A stretch of DNA of 64,000 bases from Eopsaltria australis (taxonomy: Eukaryota > Chordata > Aves > Passeriformes > Petroicidae): the NCBI GenBank assembly GCA_034509425.1, contig JAVTVJ010000574.1, positions 682,001-746,000 of the forward strand. The letters are read 5' to 3'. This document shows positions 36,361-47,250 of this stretch, one piece after another. Both the position numbers and the translations under genes were made by a program. A model generated the notes under the pieces. That model saw only the letters and a list, made by a program, of their open reading frames with translations, did no database searches and was not told the origin of the DNA. Positions within the stretch are counted from its first letter, which is position 1. Each line of letters starts with the position of its first letter.

Positions 36361-39300
36361 GTTTCCACCAGCACTGGTTGTGGATGGTTTGTTTTGGGGA
36401 AATTAATGATGATACAGCAAGGTCGTGGTACCTCTGCTGTAGCGAACAGATGTTGACACATTAATGCCACCAGCCTGGGCTGCACTAGGACAGAGCTGCT
36501 CCTGCTGTCTTTGCATGAGCTGAGCAAAACCAGCCACACACAGTCTAGGAAATCCAGTCTAAAATGCAAACATTTGAAGAGAAGAGCTCCTGCACTTTCC
36601 AAAGCCATTGCTCTGTATAATCCTCATCAAAACACGCCACTTTTCTCTTCTTTAAAAATCAACCCAAAGCCAGCAGAACAATAAGAAACCAAATCTTTTT
36701 TCCTCTCAGCAGCACAGACCATTTTCAATGCCATTTGTAAGCTGCCTATTTATCCCTGACATTCACAGCTTGAGTACATCTCCAGTTCAGGTCTCTCTCT
36801 TACACTGAGGTAGAAATAATCAAGTATTTTTCCATCTTTTTGCTGGGAGGATTCAGAGCTGAGGGTGCATATCCACAGCTCTGTTAACCTGGTGTGAGAT
36901 TCTCATGGTAAACTGCACAGCAGGAAGGCAGCACCATCCCCAAAGATTCCAGTCAGCAGGGAAGCAGCAGCCTCATGACTGGGAGGGAGGAGGACTGGGG
37001 TAGTTTAATGTTTAAACTGAAATAAACACTTCCTTCTTAAAAGCCTCTTAGCAGCAACACATTTAAAGCATTAAAAAAGGGGCTGGGAATAGATCAGCAG
37101 GAGGAGAGCAGTGAGATACTTCACCAGGATAAAGCAATGCACAGCCCCTTTACCTATGGGGAAGCTTAAAATTTGTGGTCAGTATTTTTAAGTTTTAACT
37201 ACCTGAAGTACTTCCTTTAAAGGATTTTTACTATATTTGGGGGCTATTACTGCAAAATGAATTACACAAAGGCATCAGTGCCCTAAGAGGTAGCTACATA
37301 AGTGCCAGGTGACAGAAAATTCAGAATTTTGAGTCATATTTTAAAATATGTAACTTCTGACAACACGACAGTCACTGCAGCTGGAAATGGATAGCAATTC
37401 TTCCATCACCCCGGCCCCAAACAGGGGACTTAACATCAGCACAGCTTGAAAGTCCATTTAAACTGTGACAGGGCTGTAAAAAGCCCTTAACAGAAGCATT
37501 TCCTAAGAGAAAGTCTCATCTGTTTCTAAGCTACAGCTGTTGTTCATTCAGTACTGATGGGCACACAAAATAAGAGATGCATCACTCAGTCCCAAACGCA
37601 GATGTAAGCTATTCAAATCCTTCACTTCTGATTTCTCATCATTAGCAGGTTCATACCTGTCTCCTGGCTCTGTTTGATGCTGCAAATCTTCATCCCTGGG
37701 AACTGGGACAAATAGATTTGAAATTTCCCCCATAAACACTCCCTCAGCACAGTGGCACTTTGAGCAGTGCTGCAGGAGCCACCCTCGCAGCCTCCCCTGC
37801 CCCTTCTGACCATCACCCAGAGCTCACTGACACACCAGAAATTAGAATTCCTCACATTTATGAATATGAAAACAGTCTTAAGCCTTGGAGTGAAAGATCA
37901 CAGCAAGAGATGCTTATAATTTCCTGGGGCAGGAAGAAAATAGTGCAATGAATTATGTAAAACACTTCAAATATGGGCACTACTGAAAGCCTTAAATTAG
38001 GAAGCAGAAACTGTCAATAAGCAACACCTATTCTCTTCAGGAGAGGATCCTCTGACTTTAAAGATGTGGTTAACAAGCAGGAAAATGTACACATAATATT
38101 CTGCACATTCCAGAATTTAAATTTAAGCAATGTAATAAAATGCAGTAACAAGTGGTGTCCCTCAAGAGTCCTGCAGAAAAAGCTTTGTCTTTTGGAATCT
38201 TCCCTGTGCAAAAAGATATTCCCAAATAAATCAGCTTTTCTCTAAGCTCTTTGCTCCAGGATTGATTGTACAGTGAATGATTAAAAATAATTAAGAAGCC
38301 CATGCAAATGCTTTCCAATTACAATGTACCCCTTAAACACTCTTGATCAGAAGGCTCTAACACTAAACCAGGTCCTGTTAAAAACCCCTGTCAAAGCAGA
38401 TGAAAGCTCTCCTGCTTATGAACCTTGAGCCAGGTCCTTCTGTTCAGACCAAGGGAACATTACAGGGCTCCATCAGTTCAAGATGATAAACCAGCAAAAA
38501 ACCACCAACAACCAGATTCTGGAGAGAGAAATCATGTCAATATAAAATAAAAGTAAATTCAGTTCCATTTGAAGGAGATTTTAGTGGAAGTTGCTGTTTT
38601 GAAATAAAAAGAACACAAAAGCATCACTGAAGCCCCACATAATGCACCAAATTAGAGCCAGAGTGGGTCAGGAACACACAGCTGTGCACTGCATGGAGCT
38701 GGTGTGCACAGGCTGGCTCCATTTTATACCCTGGAATTTCTTTAGCTCGGAGGGAGGAGTGCAGGATTGAGCAGGGGCACAGACTTCACACGAGATGACA
38801 GCATGCAAAAACTGTGCAGAGACCTTTACTGTGCAGTGTTCCTTGTGCAGAGACGATTATCATGCAGTGAAAATTCCTTAAATACCACCACACAAACAGG
38901 ATGTATCATCATATAAACAGGAAAATGGTTCACCACAGTGTTCCCCAATCACCTGGGCTATTTCAGTTTTTACCTGTTATGGGAACAGGTAAACAATGCC
39001 CTATAAGGTTACAAACAATAATCCTCACTCTCAATAGGTCTAACAGTCTACAAACCCACAATTCTCTCCTAGCCCACCCCTGGTGACCTGGCTGTATTTC
39101 CATGGGTCCCAGGGTCCCCTCTGGGCCCAGGAAGGAGGCTCACTCTGCTCTTCAAGGCTTCTCCTGTATCACACACACGGTGTAACCCAGAGGAGACTGC
39201 TTTAAATGAGAGAGAAGTTTACACGTGATGTTGCAGAAGCAGCCAAAAAGTTAACCTAAAGCCTGTCTGAGAGCAGCCCAGGCTGAGACCCCCAGTCCAG

Positions 39301-41916
39301 CACAAACAGTTCCTAAAACTGGTGATGTTCAGCACCAGCCTTGGCATCACAGGCAATTCCTGCCCCAGCTCTTACTGAGAAACAAACCACACAAGAGTTC
39401 TGCTTTCCCCTTTTGTACTTCTGAATAATCATCTCTGTTATTCCAGAGGCTACCAAAGTGAGGCTGTCACCTGCCATGTGGTTTCCCTGTTTGTCACCTC
39501 AGCAGCTGCTGATCCCCTCAGGAACCCCAAGCCCACAGCCAGGCTCAGGGAAAGAACCCCTGCCTAAAAGGGGAGGGGGCACAACAGCTCCACAGGCTGC
39601 TAACAGATAATCTGGCATTACCTGCTAGAGGGAAATTGTAGCTCAAACTCTGCTCTGAATTTGTTTCCACGGCTGAGGGAAGTTTAGACAACCCAGCAAA
39701 TCTAGAAATCCCAGCAAAAAGGCAGTTCCTCTCCAGTCCCAGCTGTGAGTGGGTGTGAAGGGCAGGGCTGGCATGGGATGAATCCTGTGTGGAAGTTGTG
39801 CAGCACTAAATGCTGCTGTGAGATGCTGGCTGTGTGTTTGTGTCACCAACCCTGCACTGTGCTCGCTCTGAAACCACTTGTCTCTATCCACCAGCATTCC
39901 CATCAGTCCATATTGTTAATTTTTTATTTCTCAATCAAGAATTCATGGAGGTGAGTGTGACATTGCTGCAAATACCCTCACAGCCTAGTAACTGTAAATA
40001 ATGGATACGACTCCAGAAATGCCAACCAGGCTCTCATTGTTTTGGGACACTTAAATCGTGCCTGCCCCAACTCACCTGCCAGTAAACAAACAGGCTTCTC
40101 TCTGCACTGCAGCAAATCCCTCATCTCTCAGCAAAATTAAATGTGTCACTGCAATGGCTGTAGTTTTGGTAAGTGCACACGGACATTTAACTGTGACAGT
40201 GCTCACAGAGATGCACCAAGTGCAACCATCTCCTTTCACTTCAGAAAACTTACTGCAAAATGCTAACAGATCTTCAGGAGCTCTGATGAATTTTAACACA
40301 GTTATTGCATTTTGTACCACACTGCAGTAAACTGCATCTCCCTCTTTGCATTTCTGCTAATTTCTGGCATTTATTTAAAAATTCCATAATGAACAGCTAC
40401 TATTGAGGGCCCATTTGCTCCTCCCGTTTCCCATTTAACCTCAATGATTGCAGCCTCCCTTATTTCCTTTGGTGTTGAAAAGCACTTTTACAGCATTACC
40501 AACACAACATATTTGTTAGATTTCTACTAATTAATTTTCCATGAACCTTTCAGCATGAAAAAGAAAAAAAATCTCACATTTCTGCATGAAAAATGAATTA
40601 TATTTTCTCCATTTCCTTAGAAATTTACATTCTGGGCTCATCTGTGCCACATATTCTTTATGGATAATGAGCAAGGCATCCTCACTTAGCTGTCACTGAG
40701 GCAGTGAAATGTTTACAGTGTGCACTTTGGAGATTTTGGCAGCTTAGATTCCAAGAATATTTCTTATTCACGACAATAAGCTCTGTCCTAAATTTCTCTT
40801 GCACATGAAGAGAAAAAGATTGATCTGAAGAATCCTTGAACTTTGCTGACCTGCAGTAATGCTGTTTTAAGAAAGGTTAGTTCAGATACTTCCCGCTCAT
40901 GATCTGTTTCATATGATGTGACAAAGGCTCTTTTCTGCCCTTAACATCCTGCAGAACTTCTTGGGAAACTGAAAATATCAACTAATGGAGAGACAAATAT
41001 CTTCATTATGCAGCTTACAAACGGAATACACATGGTATAACTTTGGAGCATATTCTCCTACTTTATTTATTTTGGGGACAGACTATTGACAAACAAAAGA
41101 AAGCTCATGCATGAACCCCCTGCCAGTTTTGTGCAGGAGATTTCACTTAACTCATAAAAAATCTCACTCTTTAATTACCTCTCTGAAGCCATTCTTTAGC
41201 AAAGGCAGAAGAATGTGCCTGTTGTAAAGATGATGTTAAGATTTCATTTCTGTGCACGGGTCCAGTCACAATGACATGCTAAAGCCTCTGGGCTTTATTG
41301 AACCAAGGCCTGGAAAAAATCATCTTTTATGCTTCATTCTTAGAAAACCTCATATAGTTTGAATAAATCTTTGAAATGTAACCAAAAGAATCCCACACGA
41401 GATTGTCTTTCATTGAAGTCATAACATCCAATTCATGCAGATACAGCTGGAAGGTTATTGCTGTCAAGTTTTGAACTTGGGCTGTGAAAGGCAGAAAAAG
41501 TGACAGATTTCCTCCCCAGGGAGGAGAACAGAGCCTTCTCCAAACCTCTCCTTCCTCAGCCCAGCTCCTGCACCAACCCGAGCCTACTCAAACCTGCTGG
41601 GGTTGTTTTCTGTAATCAATCAAATTTCCACATGTAATTATTAACATAGTCTTTAATTAAATGGATCATTTTCTTTGGACACATTCTAAGGAAAAGTCAG
41701 TTATTGAATGTTAACAATTCAAGCACTTCAAGTGCCTTTTTGAGTTCTGACTCGGGAAATCCGGATTAATTCTCAAAGGTCTTTCATAGTTATTAATTCT
41801 AAAGGAATTTTTAAATATTTAAACCTATGTTTTCCATATATTACTGTAAAATGTTCATCAGTTCATCAGGAGTAATTGCCTTCTGCAGAATGAGGCAACT
41901 TTTGCCATTCCAGGAG
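36361..41916. other. unique non-coding sequence
   Basis: Mixed AT-rich sequence with modest GC-richer patches near 39080-39560. Open frames are all short or overlapping. No repeat family or RNA gene was recognised. Confidence 0.55.
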
Positions 41917-42049
41917 TGCTGGTACCGTGACTTTTCTGGCATTTCAGCAGTTCTGCTGCTTATATTATTTCCCCTAGAAAACTATATTTAAAAAAAAAAA
42001 AAAAAAAAAGAAGAAGATATTTTCTGTTGCATAAAATGCTGGTACCGTG
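41917..42049 (+). repeat. 13-bp direct repeat bracketing an A20 run
   Basis: 'tgctggtaccgtg' occurs at 41917-41929 and again, identical, at 42037-42049. Between them lie about 107 bases that include 20 consecutive A residues (41990-42009). The arrangement resembles a target-site duplication around a retrotransposed insert, but the A run ends 27 bases before the second repeat and the insert is not a known element. A short local duplication is the alternative. Confidence 0.6.
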
Positions 42050-44662
42050 GGTGGAATAGCAACCCTCAGCCTCCTCAGACATATAGAAAAATCCCAATCT
42101 AAACAATGCTTGTTTTCAGACAAGTTGTTGTTTTCACACCAATTATCCTGTGACTCAGTAACATCTTGATAATAAATGAAATAATGTAAAAGTATTTCTG
42201 GCTGATGATGGAGGCCCCCCAGCCTTTTTAAATTTTCATATTAACTTGTCAGAGGTGAATCTCTCACATCTGAACTGGCAGCTGTGAATACACAAAGAGT
42301 ATTTCAGTATTCCCTGCAATATCACTGGGTTTGTTCTTTGACACATTGGATTCTGACTGGAAAAGTACTTCCAGAGTTACACCATGAGAGGGGCAGAGAA
42401 AAAAGGAGCTCTGCACTCTGTGCCAGCCTCGAGATTCCTGAGGGTTCAATGCAATACAACTAATCAGCTGGAGAAGAGAAAAACCCAAGGTTTTTGTCTA
42501 AGCAAGGGGAAATTGTAGCTGGTGTTTCTTTTTGTAAACCTAATGGCCCCCAGCCTCCTGCAGAACTCTAAATTATAACTTAGATAATTATAGCAAGAGT
42601 CAGGAGATAAATTATTATAATAGATCTTCATACAATAGCATTGGACCTTCAGAGGGTCTGCATCTGACAGAGATGCTAAAATCAAAGCCAGCAAGAATCC
42701 AGCAGGAGATCCAGCCAAGCTAAAAGGGTGATACAAAGCAATCAATTATCATCTCTGGTCGTAGTTTGTGAGATCTGTGTTCTCTGTTTGCAAAAAGCAG
42801 AGATACAAATGTCTCAAATCCATGTGAAGAAACCAAGGAGTCCATTTCTCCACCAAAGCCCAAAATCAAAAGGAAAAATTTTATGTTGCAATTCTAAGTT
42901 CAGTTCTGATCCAGAGCTGAACCCATGCAGCAAAGTCAGGAGCCTCCTGCACAGCCTTTCAATCAATGTTCATGTATTTTAGTCCTGAATTTGTCTTTAC
43001 TCCCCTGAATCTTTGAGACTCCAGACTTTCCCATCCCTCTCTAAAAGGAAACTCACTGATGATGATGTGCAAAAGACAAGTCACAGGTAACAGAGGTACA
43101 ATCAAGCACCTGGGACACACTCAAAGCAAAAACCAGGCTTTAATTCATATTAAAAACGTGAGGCAAAATTAATGGCCACCCCAAAACAAGGGATAGTACA
43201 AGAGGTGAGGCATCCTCTGTGTTCTGGTGATCAAGAATTTTCTATGGAGAAACATGGGGTAAAACTTCTGCAGGAAACTGATTCAATTGGAATTCTGTCT
43301 GCATTTAGAGCCTAATACAAATTCCAGCTTTCTAGTTTAAAAAAAAAAATCACATCCCTCTCTACCTAGGAGATTTGAAAGATGTATTTCCTGGAAAGTA
43401 TTACACAATTAAGCTGTTTTTACTGCTGTGTACACCACAGAAAACCAATTGTCAGAGAAACACTTCACATTTTTCTCCACAGTTGTTTTTCCGTGCAAAG
43501 AGAATTGAAAATAATTAAAACATTTGCCTTAATTTCCCCACTGGAAGGGATACGAGGAAACTCTGACTAGCAGAAAACATGTATTATTGATTTTTTTTAT
43601 ATTCTTACTTGTGAAGAGACATATTCCATTTCTTTTTTCAATGAGAGGATCCCTGATAGCCATTATCCTGTTGTTGGAAAGGGAGGGAGCTGTATCTTCT
43701 ATTATTCCCCTGTTCTCACACTTCACATGTTACTTGCCAGTGGAAACCTTGTAAGAAGGCTCATAACAAAGGAATGAAAAAATCAGAAAACTTTTGTCAT
43801 TACCAAAATAATGTCTATCTAAATGATGCTAACAGACTTAATTCCAAATGCAAATGGAGGAAAAAAAATGTTAATTTAGAAGAATGAAGCGACAGAAAAA
43901 GAAATTATCTTAATTGTGCTTATCAGAAAACTTCCCTATTGTAATTGTGATTTAAATATTGTGGGCATAAGCTTTGATTGCCTGAACAATTCCATTGATT
44001 ACACTTTAATTTATCTTGAAACACAAACCTGCTTCAATTCGAACTCTCACTTTCTTTACACCATCCAAAGCAAAACTACAGAATATTCAAGGTCCCACCT
44101 TGGCCCACCTCCAAAAGGACTCAACCCCCTTCTCCACACATGTTATTTCTTTTCTCCTCTCAAACCCAGTTTATTTCACATAATCAATTTAGAGAGCAAT
44201 CAGGTAGAAGAGCATCCCAGAGCATCCCAACTGCAGAGCAAGAGGTGGCTGAGCTGGAGGCAGGAATGGTTTTACCCACGAGGGTCACCATTAGCATCAG
44301 TCCTGGAGCCACAGTGACCTCATGGTTTGTTCAGAGCTCTGGCCTGAAATCACTGAGTGTGTGTGAGGAGGAAAAGCACCTGGACCCAGCAGGAAAGTTA
44401 CAGACTGCTCTGAATAGCTCAGCGAACTGAAGAATCAAACCAAGTGCTTTTCTCTGCCATCAGCCCTGTATAAGCTTACTCCTTAATGCTGTCAAATTAT
44501 CTTCTTTTTGTCTGTGGAGTTCACACCATTTTCAGCAGTTGCGCTTGCATTTCAATGAGTTGTCACACAGCTCCTATAATTACTGAGCAGAGGTGCCTGT
44601 GCTATCTCCCCCATGCTTCCTGTTTCTCTCCATTAATCTCTCCTGACTGTGCAAGGAGAGGC
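42050..44662. other. unique non-coding sequence
   Basis: AT-rich unique DNA with A-runs near 43340-43349. The 133-codon plus-strand frame at 43916-44317 is unrecognised. A tiny doubled 'agcatccca' lies at 44211-44229. No gene was seen. Confidence 0.55.
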
Positions 44663-44831
44663 TGATGCCTTAAGATTTGAGCTTTTATATTTTTCAGATC
44701 CTGTGCTGCATTGGTGTATAACTCTGAAATCCATGCAGAGTGTTAGTGAGCTCTCTCCACATTTCAGTCAGACCAAACAATCCTCCAGGCCTGAGATCCA
44801 AGGATACCCCACAGTCTCAGGCTCTGAAAAC

Positions 44832-44838
44832 TATAAAG
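44832..44838 (+). promoter_or_regulatory. TATA box of LTR copy 1
   Basis: TATAAAG lies about 190 bases upstream of the LTR's AATAAA signal. Copy 2 has TATAAAC at the matching place (60041-60047), so the site is shared by the family. Confidence 0.5.
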
Positions 44839-44958
44839 TGAATTGGGGGTGGGGAAATGGGTAAATGAATTAATTACCTGAAGCTGTAATTGGAGAATCA
44901 ACCTCTTATATGCAAATAAACCAAACTTATAGTTGTTTGAAAAACTTGTGACCATTGT

Positions 44959-45003
44959 CCATCTTGGGTGCAGCCTCTGGGAGGCTTTGACTGCCCAAGG
45001 TGG
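44959..45003 (+). other. nested hairpin in LTR copy 1
   Basis: The outer arms are 44959-44968 and 44994-45003, and the inner arms are GCCTC and GAGGC with a 3-base loop. One outer pair is T opposite G, so it would still pair as a wobble in RNA. The hairpin lies just before the poly(A) signal. Confidence 0.6.
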
Positions 45004-45020
45004 ATCTACTGAAGGCCTTT

Positions 45021-45026
45021 AATAAA
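45021..45026 (+). terminator. LTR poly(A) signal, copy 1
   Basis: A canonical AATAAA lies 62 bases before the LTR end, as expected for the R region of a retroviral LTR. Confidence 0.55.
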
Positions 45027-45088
45027 CACCCACTTTATCCTCTTAACCCTGTCCAGCCTCTGTTCTAGGCAGCCACTCCAAGGCATCC

Positions 45089-47049
45089 AGGCTGCCCAGA
45101 GCTGGGGTTGAAGGAGCAAGTGCAGCAGCAGCAGCAAACCTGCAGACAGAGATGGTGTAACCCATCTTACACTGGCCTTTTCCACAAACAGGACCTGTCC
45201 ATCTGCCCCTGGTGCATTCTGCAGTTCCCCACTGTCTGTCTGAGGAGCCTGTCTGCAGCCCTGCCCTGCTGATGGGCAGTGTCCTGGCACTGCGCTGGGC
45301 TGGCCCTTCCCTGGGTGAGCAGAGCAGAGGATTCAGCAGCACAGACCCAGCAAGCTGTGCCTCAGCCCTGCCTTTAGCATGGGTGGCAGCAGAGTCTGTC
45401 CAGACAGAAGCTGAAGTTTCAAACAGCTCCAGCAGCCCAATTTCGCTTTCCTTCCATGCCTGTCTGAGATGTCATTTGGGGAAATTCATCTGTTTTCATG
45501 CATTTGCTTTCCACAAACCGGCTGGGAAATAAGGAAATTATCTGCTCTGGGAGCTGTTGGTGGCCTGTCACATTGTTTTGGTCAGGGTTGCTCTGTTTGT
45601 ATCACTCTGAATTTTCAATCATCTACCTGTGACTTAGTGGTGACCCCAAAAAGAAGTTTTGGGGCATGAACATGGAAAATGAGCTTTACCGTGCTCTCCT
45701 TACTCTGTGTATGATTGGGAACAGCACACTGCACAGCACGTGTGGATTTATAACTCAAGAAGAATAAGCAACAGCATAGCATCAAAATGCAACCCTTATC
45801 TGCAACAGATTAATAGAAAGGTCACTTTCCACCAGAAGTAAATAATATTCAGTTTGGGGGAATCTCTGTAGGTGAAGGGGAAAGAAATGCACTATTTGAT
45901 TGGGGGGGGAAATTGGTTAGACAGAAGGTGTTTCAAAATATAATCAAAAAATAATTAGAAAAAGGAACAAGCCAAAGGACAAACATCTGTGACAGAAGGA
46001 TGTGAAGAGATAAACAAATCCTATGTATGACAGTTAATTTCAGTTCAGACCAGAATCCTGCTGGGCTACATTTGGAGTAGTCTGTAAACACCCTGGGAAA
46101 AAGGAAAACTTACATTAATTTCAGTGTGAAAGGTGGCTGCATCAACAAGCAAAAGACTGGAAAACCAAACCCAAGACACTGAAAATATCAGATTTCAGCA
46201 AAACCCCACCACATAGGGGTAACAAATAACAGTAAAAGAAAAGTACAGCAATTACCAGACCAAGAGTTCTTCACAAGCCATGAGGCAAGAAGACTGAGAA
46301 ACAAATACACACTAAAATCCTGCACTTTGGTTTTAAACACCCCAGATGAGGAAGGGAAACTCTAGCAGGACAAATCTCTCTTCTGAGGCAGATGCCACTG
46401 GAGTCTTCATACCTTTCTCACTTGCTAAGTGAGGACCGTGGTTTGTTAGAGCTGAGACAACACTGCAGGGAATCACAGTGAGGAGTGATGGCAATTCCCC
46501 TCCTCGCTGAGGGTTGTGCTGATCTTCTGCCCCATGGAATTTCCTGCAGCTTCCTAAAGGGAGAGTGTCCCCCATTCCTGAGCAGTCTGCAGTGAGACAC
46601 CTCCTGTGTGGGGCAGAGGGGTCAGGGAGGTGTGGGGGGACCTGCCCTGGGCTGCCCTGAGCACCCACACCTGGGCAACCTCCTGGGCACCTCCAGCCCC
46701 TGCTCTCCCACCCATGAGTGAAGGTTAAAAGCAGTTGCTAAATGCAAAATTCACCGTGGAGGAAAAGAGAAAGAAGAATTCACAAGCCCAAACTCTCCTA
46801 ATTTGCTTTCACCCTGTTCTTGTTTAGCAGAGAATGCTCATCTATACAGACCACAGCCTGTGTGGGCAAACACAACAGTTACAAATAATAACCAAGGCAG
46901 AACTGTGCTGTCACTTCTTGTGCTTTCATCATGAGGGTGATGAAATAAGTCTAAACCCATATTTTGTTTGATGGGCATTGCAGAAAAAAGCAGCAGCAAG
47001 ATGTTGAGAAGCATTGCAAGCTCCCTGATTGAGTTGCTGAAACAAACCT
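45089..47049. other. unique non-coding sequence
   Basis: This is a GC-richer pocket at about 45060-45500, then AT-rich DNA, then a second GC-richer pocket at about 46370-46700. Short CAG runs lie at 45122-45135 and a G8 run near 45902-45909. No retroviral internal sequence follows the LTR. Confidence 0.5.
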
Positions 47050-47250
47050 CTCAATGTGTTTTGGGATTAATTCTTTAGCTGTTTGTGAGCGGTCTCGGGT
47101 AAATATACAGTTCTAGAACTCTGCCTCACCATAAAATAAGTGTTATTAACCGCCCTCGATGGATAATCAAAGTTAAAATTTCTTTTTCTGCAAATATTCT
47201 GAAGTATTTGTTGAAAACTTGATGCCAGCATGCTTATTGAATACCAATAA
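47050..47250. promoter_or_regulatory. candidate conserved non-coding element
   Basis: Four CpGs occur within about 70 bases (near 47090, 47096, 47151 and 47158), including 'gagcggtctcggg' and 'aaccgccctcgatgg', inside strongly AT-rich flanks with homeodomain-type cores. A tight CpG cluster of this sort in decayed surroundings suggests constraint. Inference only. Confidence 0.28.

Larger units (their letters stand above)
44663..45088 (+). mobile_element. solo LTR of an endogenous retrovirus, copy 1
   Basis: This 426-base element begins TGATGCCTT (44663-44671) and ends AAGGCATCC (45080-45088), nearly perfect inverted termini as expected of a retroviral LTR. AGGC lies immediately outside both ends (44659-44662 and 45089-45092), a likely 4-bp target duplication, so the copy stands alone. 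Inside, in order, are a TATAAAG box (44832-44838), a POU octamer ATGCAAAT (44910-44917), a nested hairpin (44959-45003) and a poly(A) signal AATAAA (45021-45026). No gag, pol or env remnant adjoins it. It is the same family as the copy at 59872 but much better kept at its poly(A) signal. A four-base duplication would fit a class I type element, though the class cannot be fixed without internal sequence. Confidence 0.82.
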
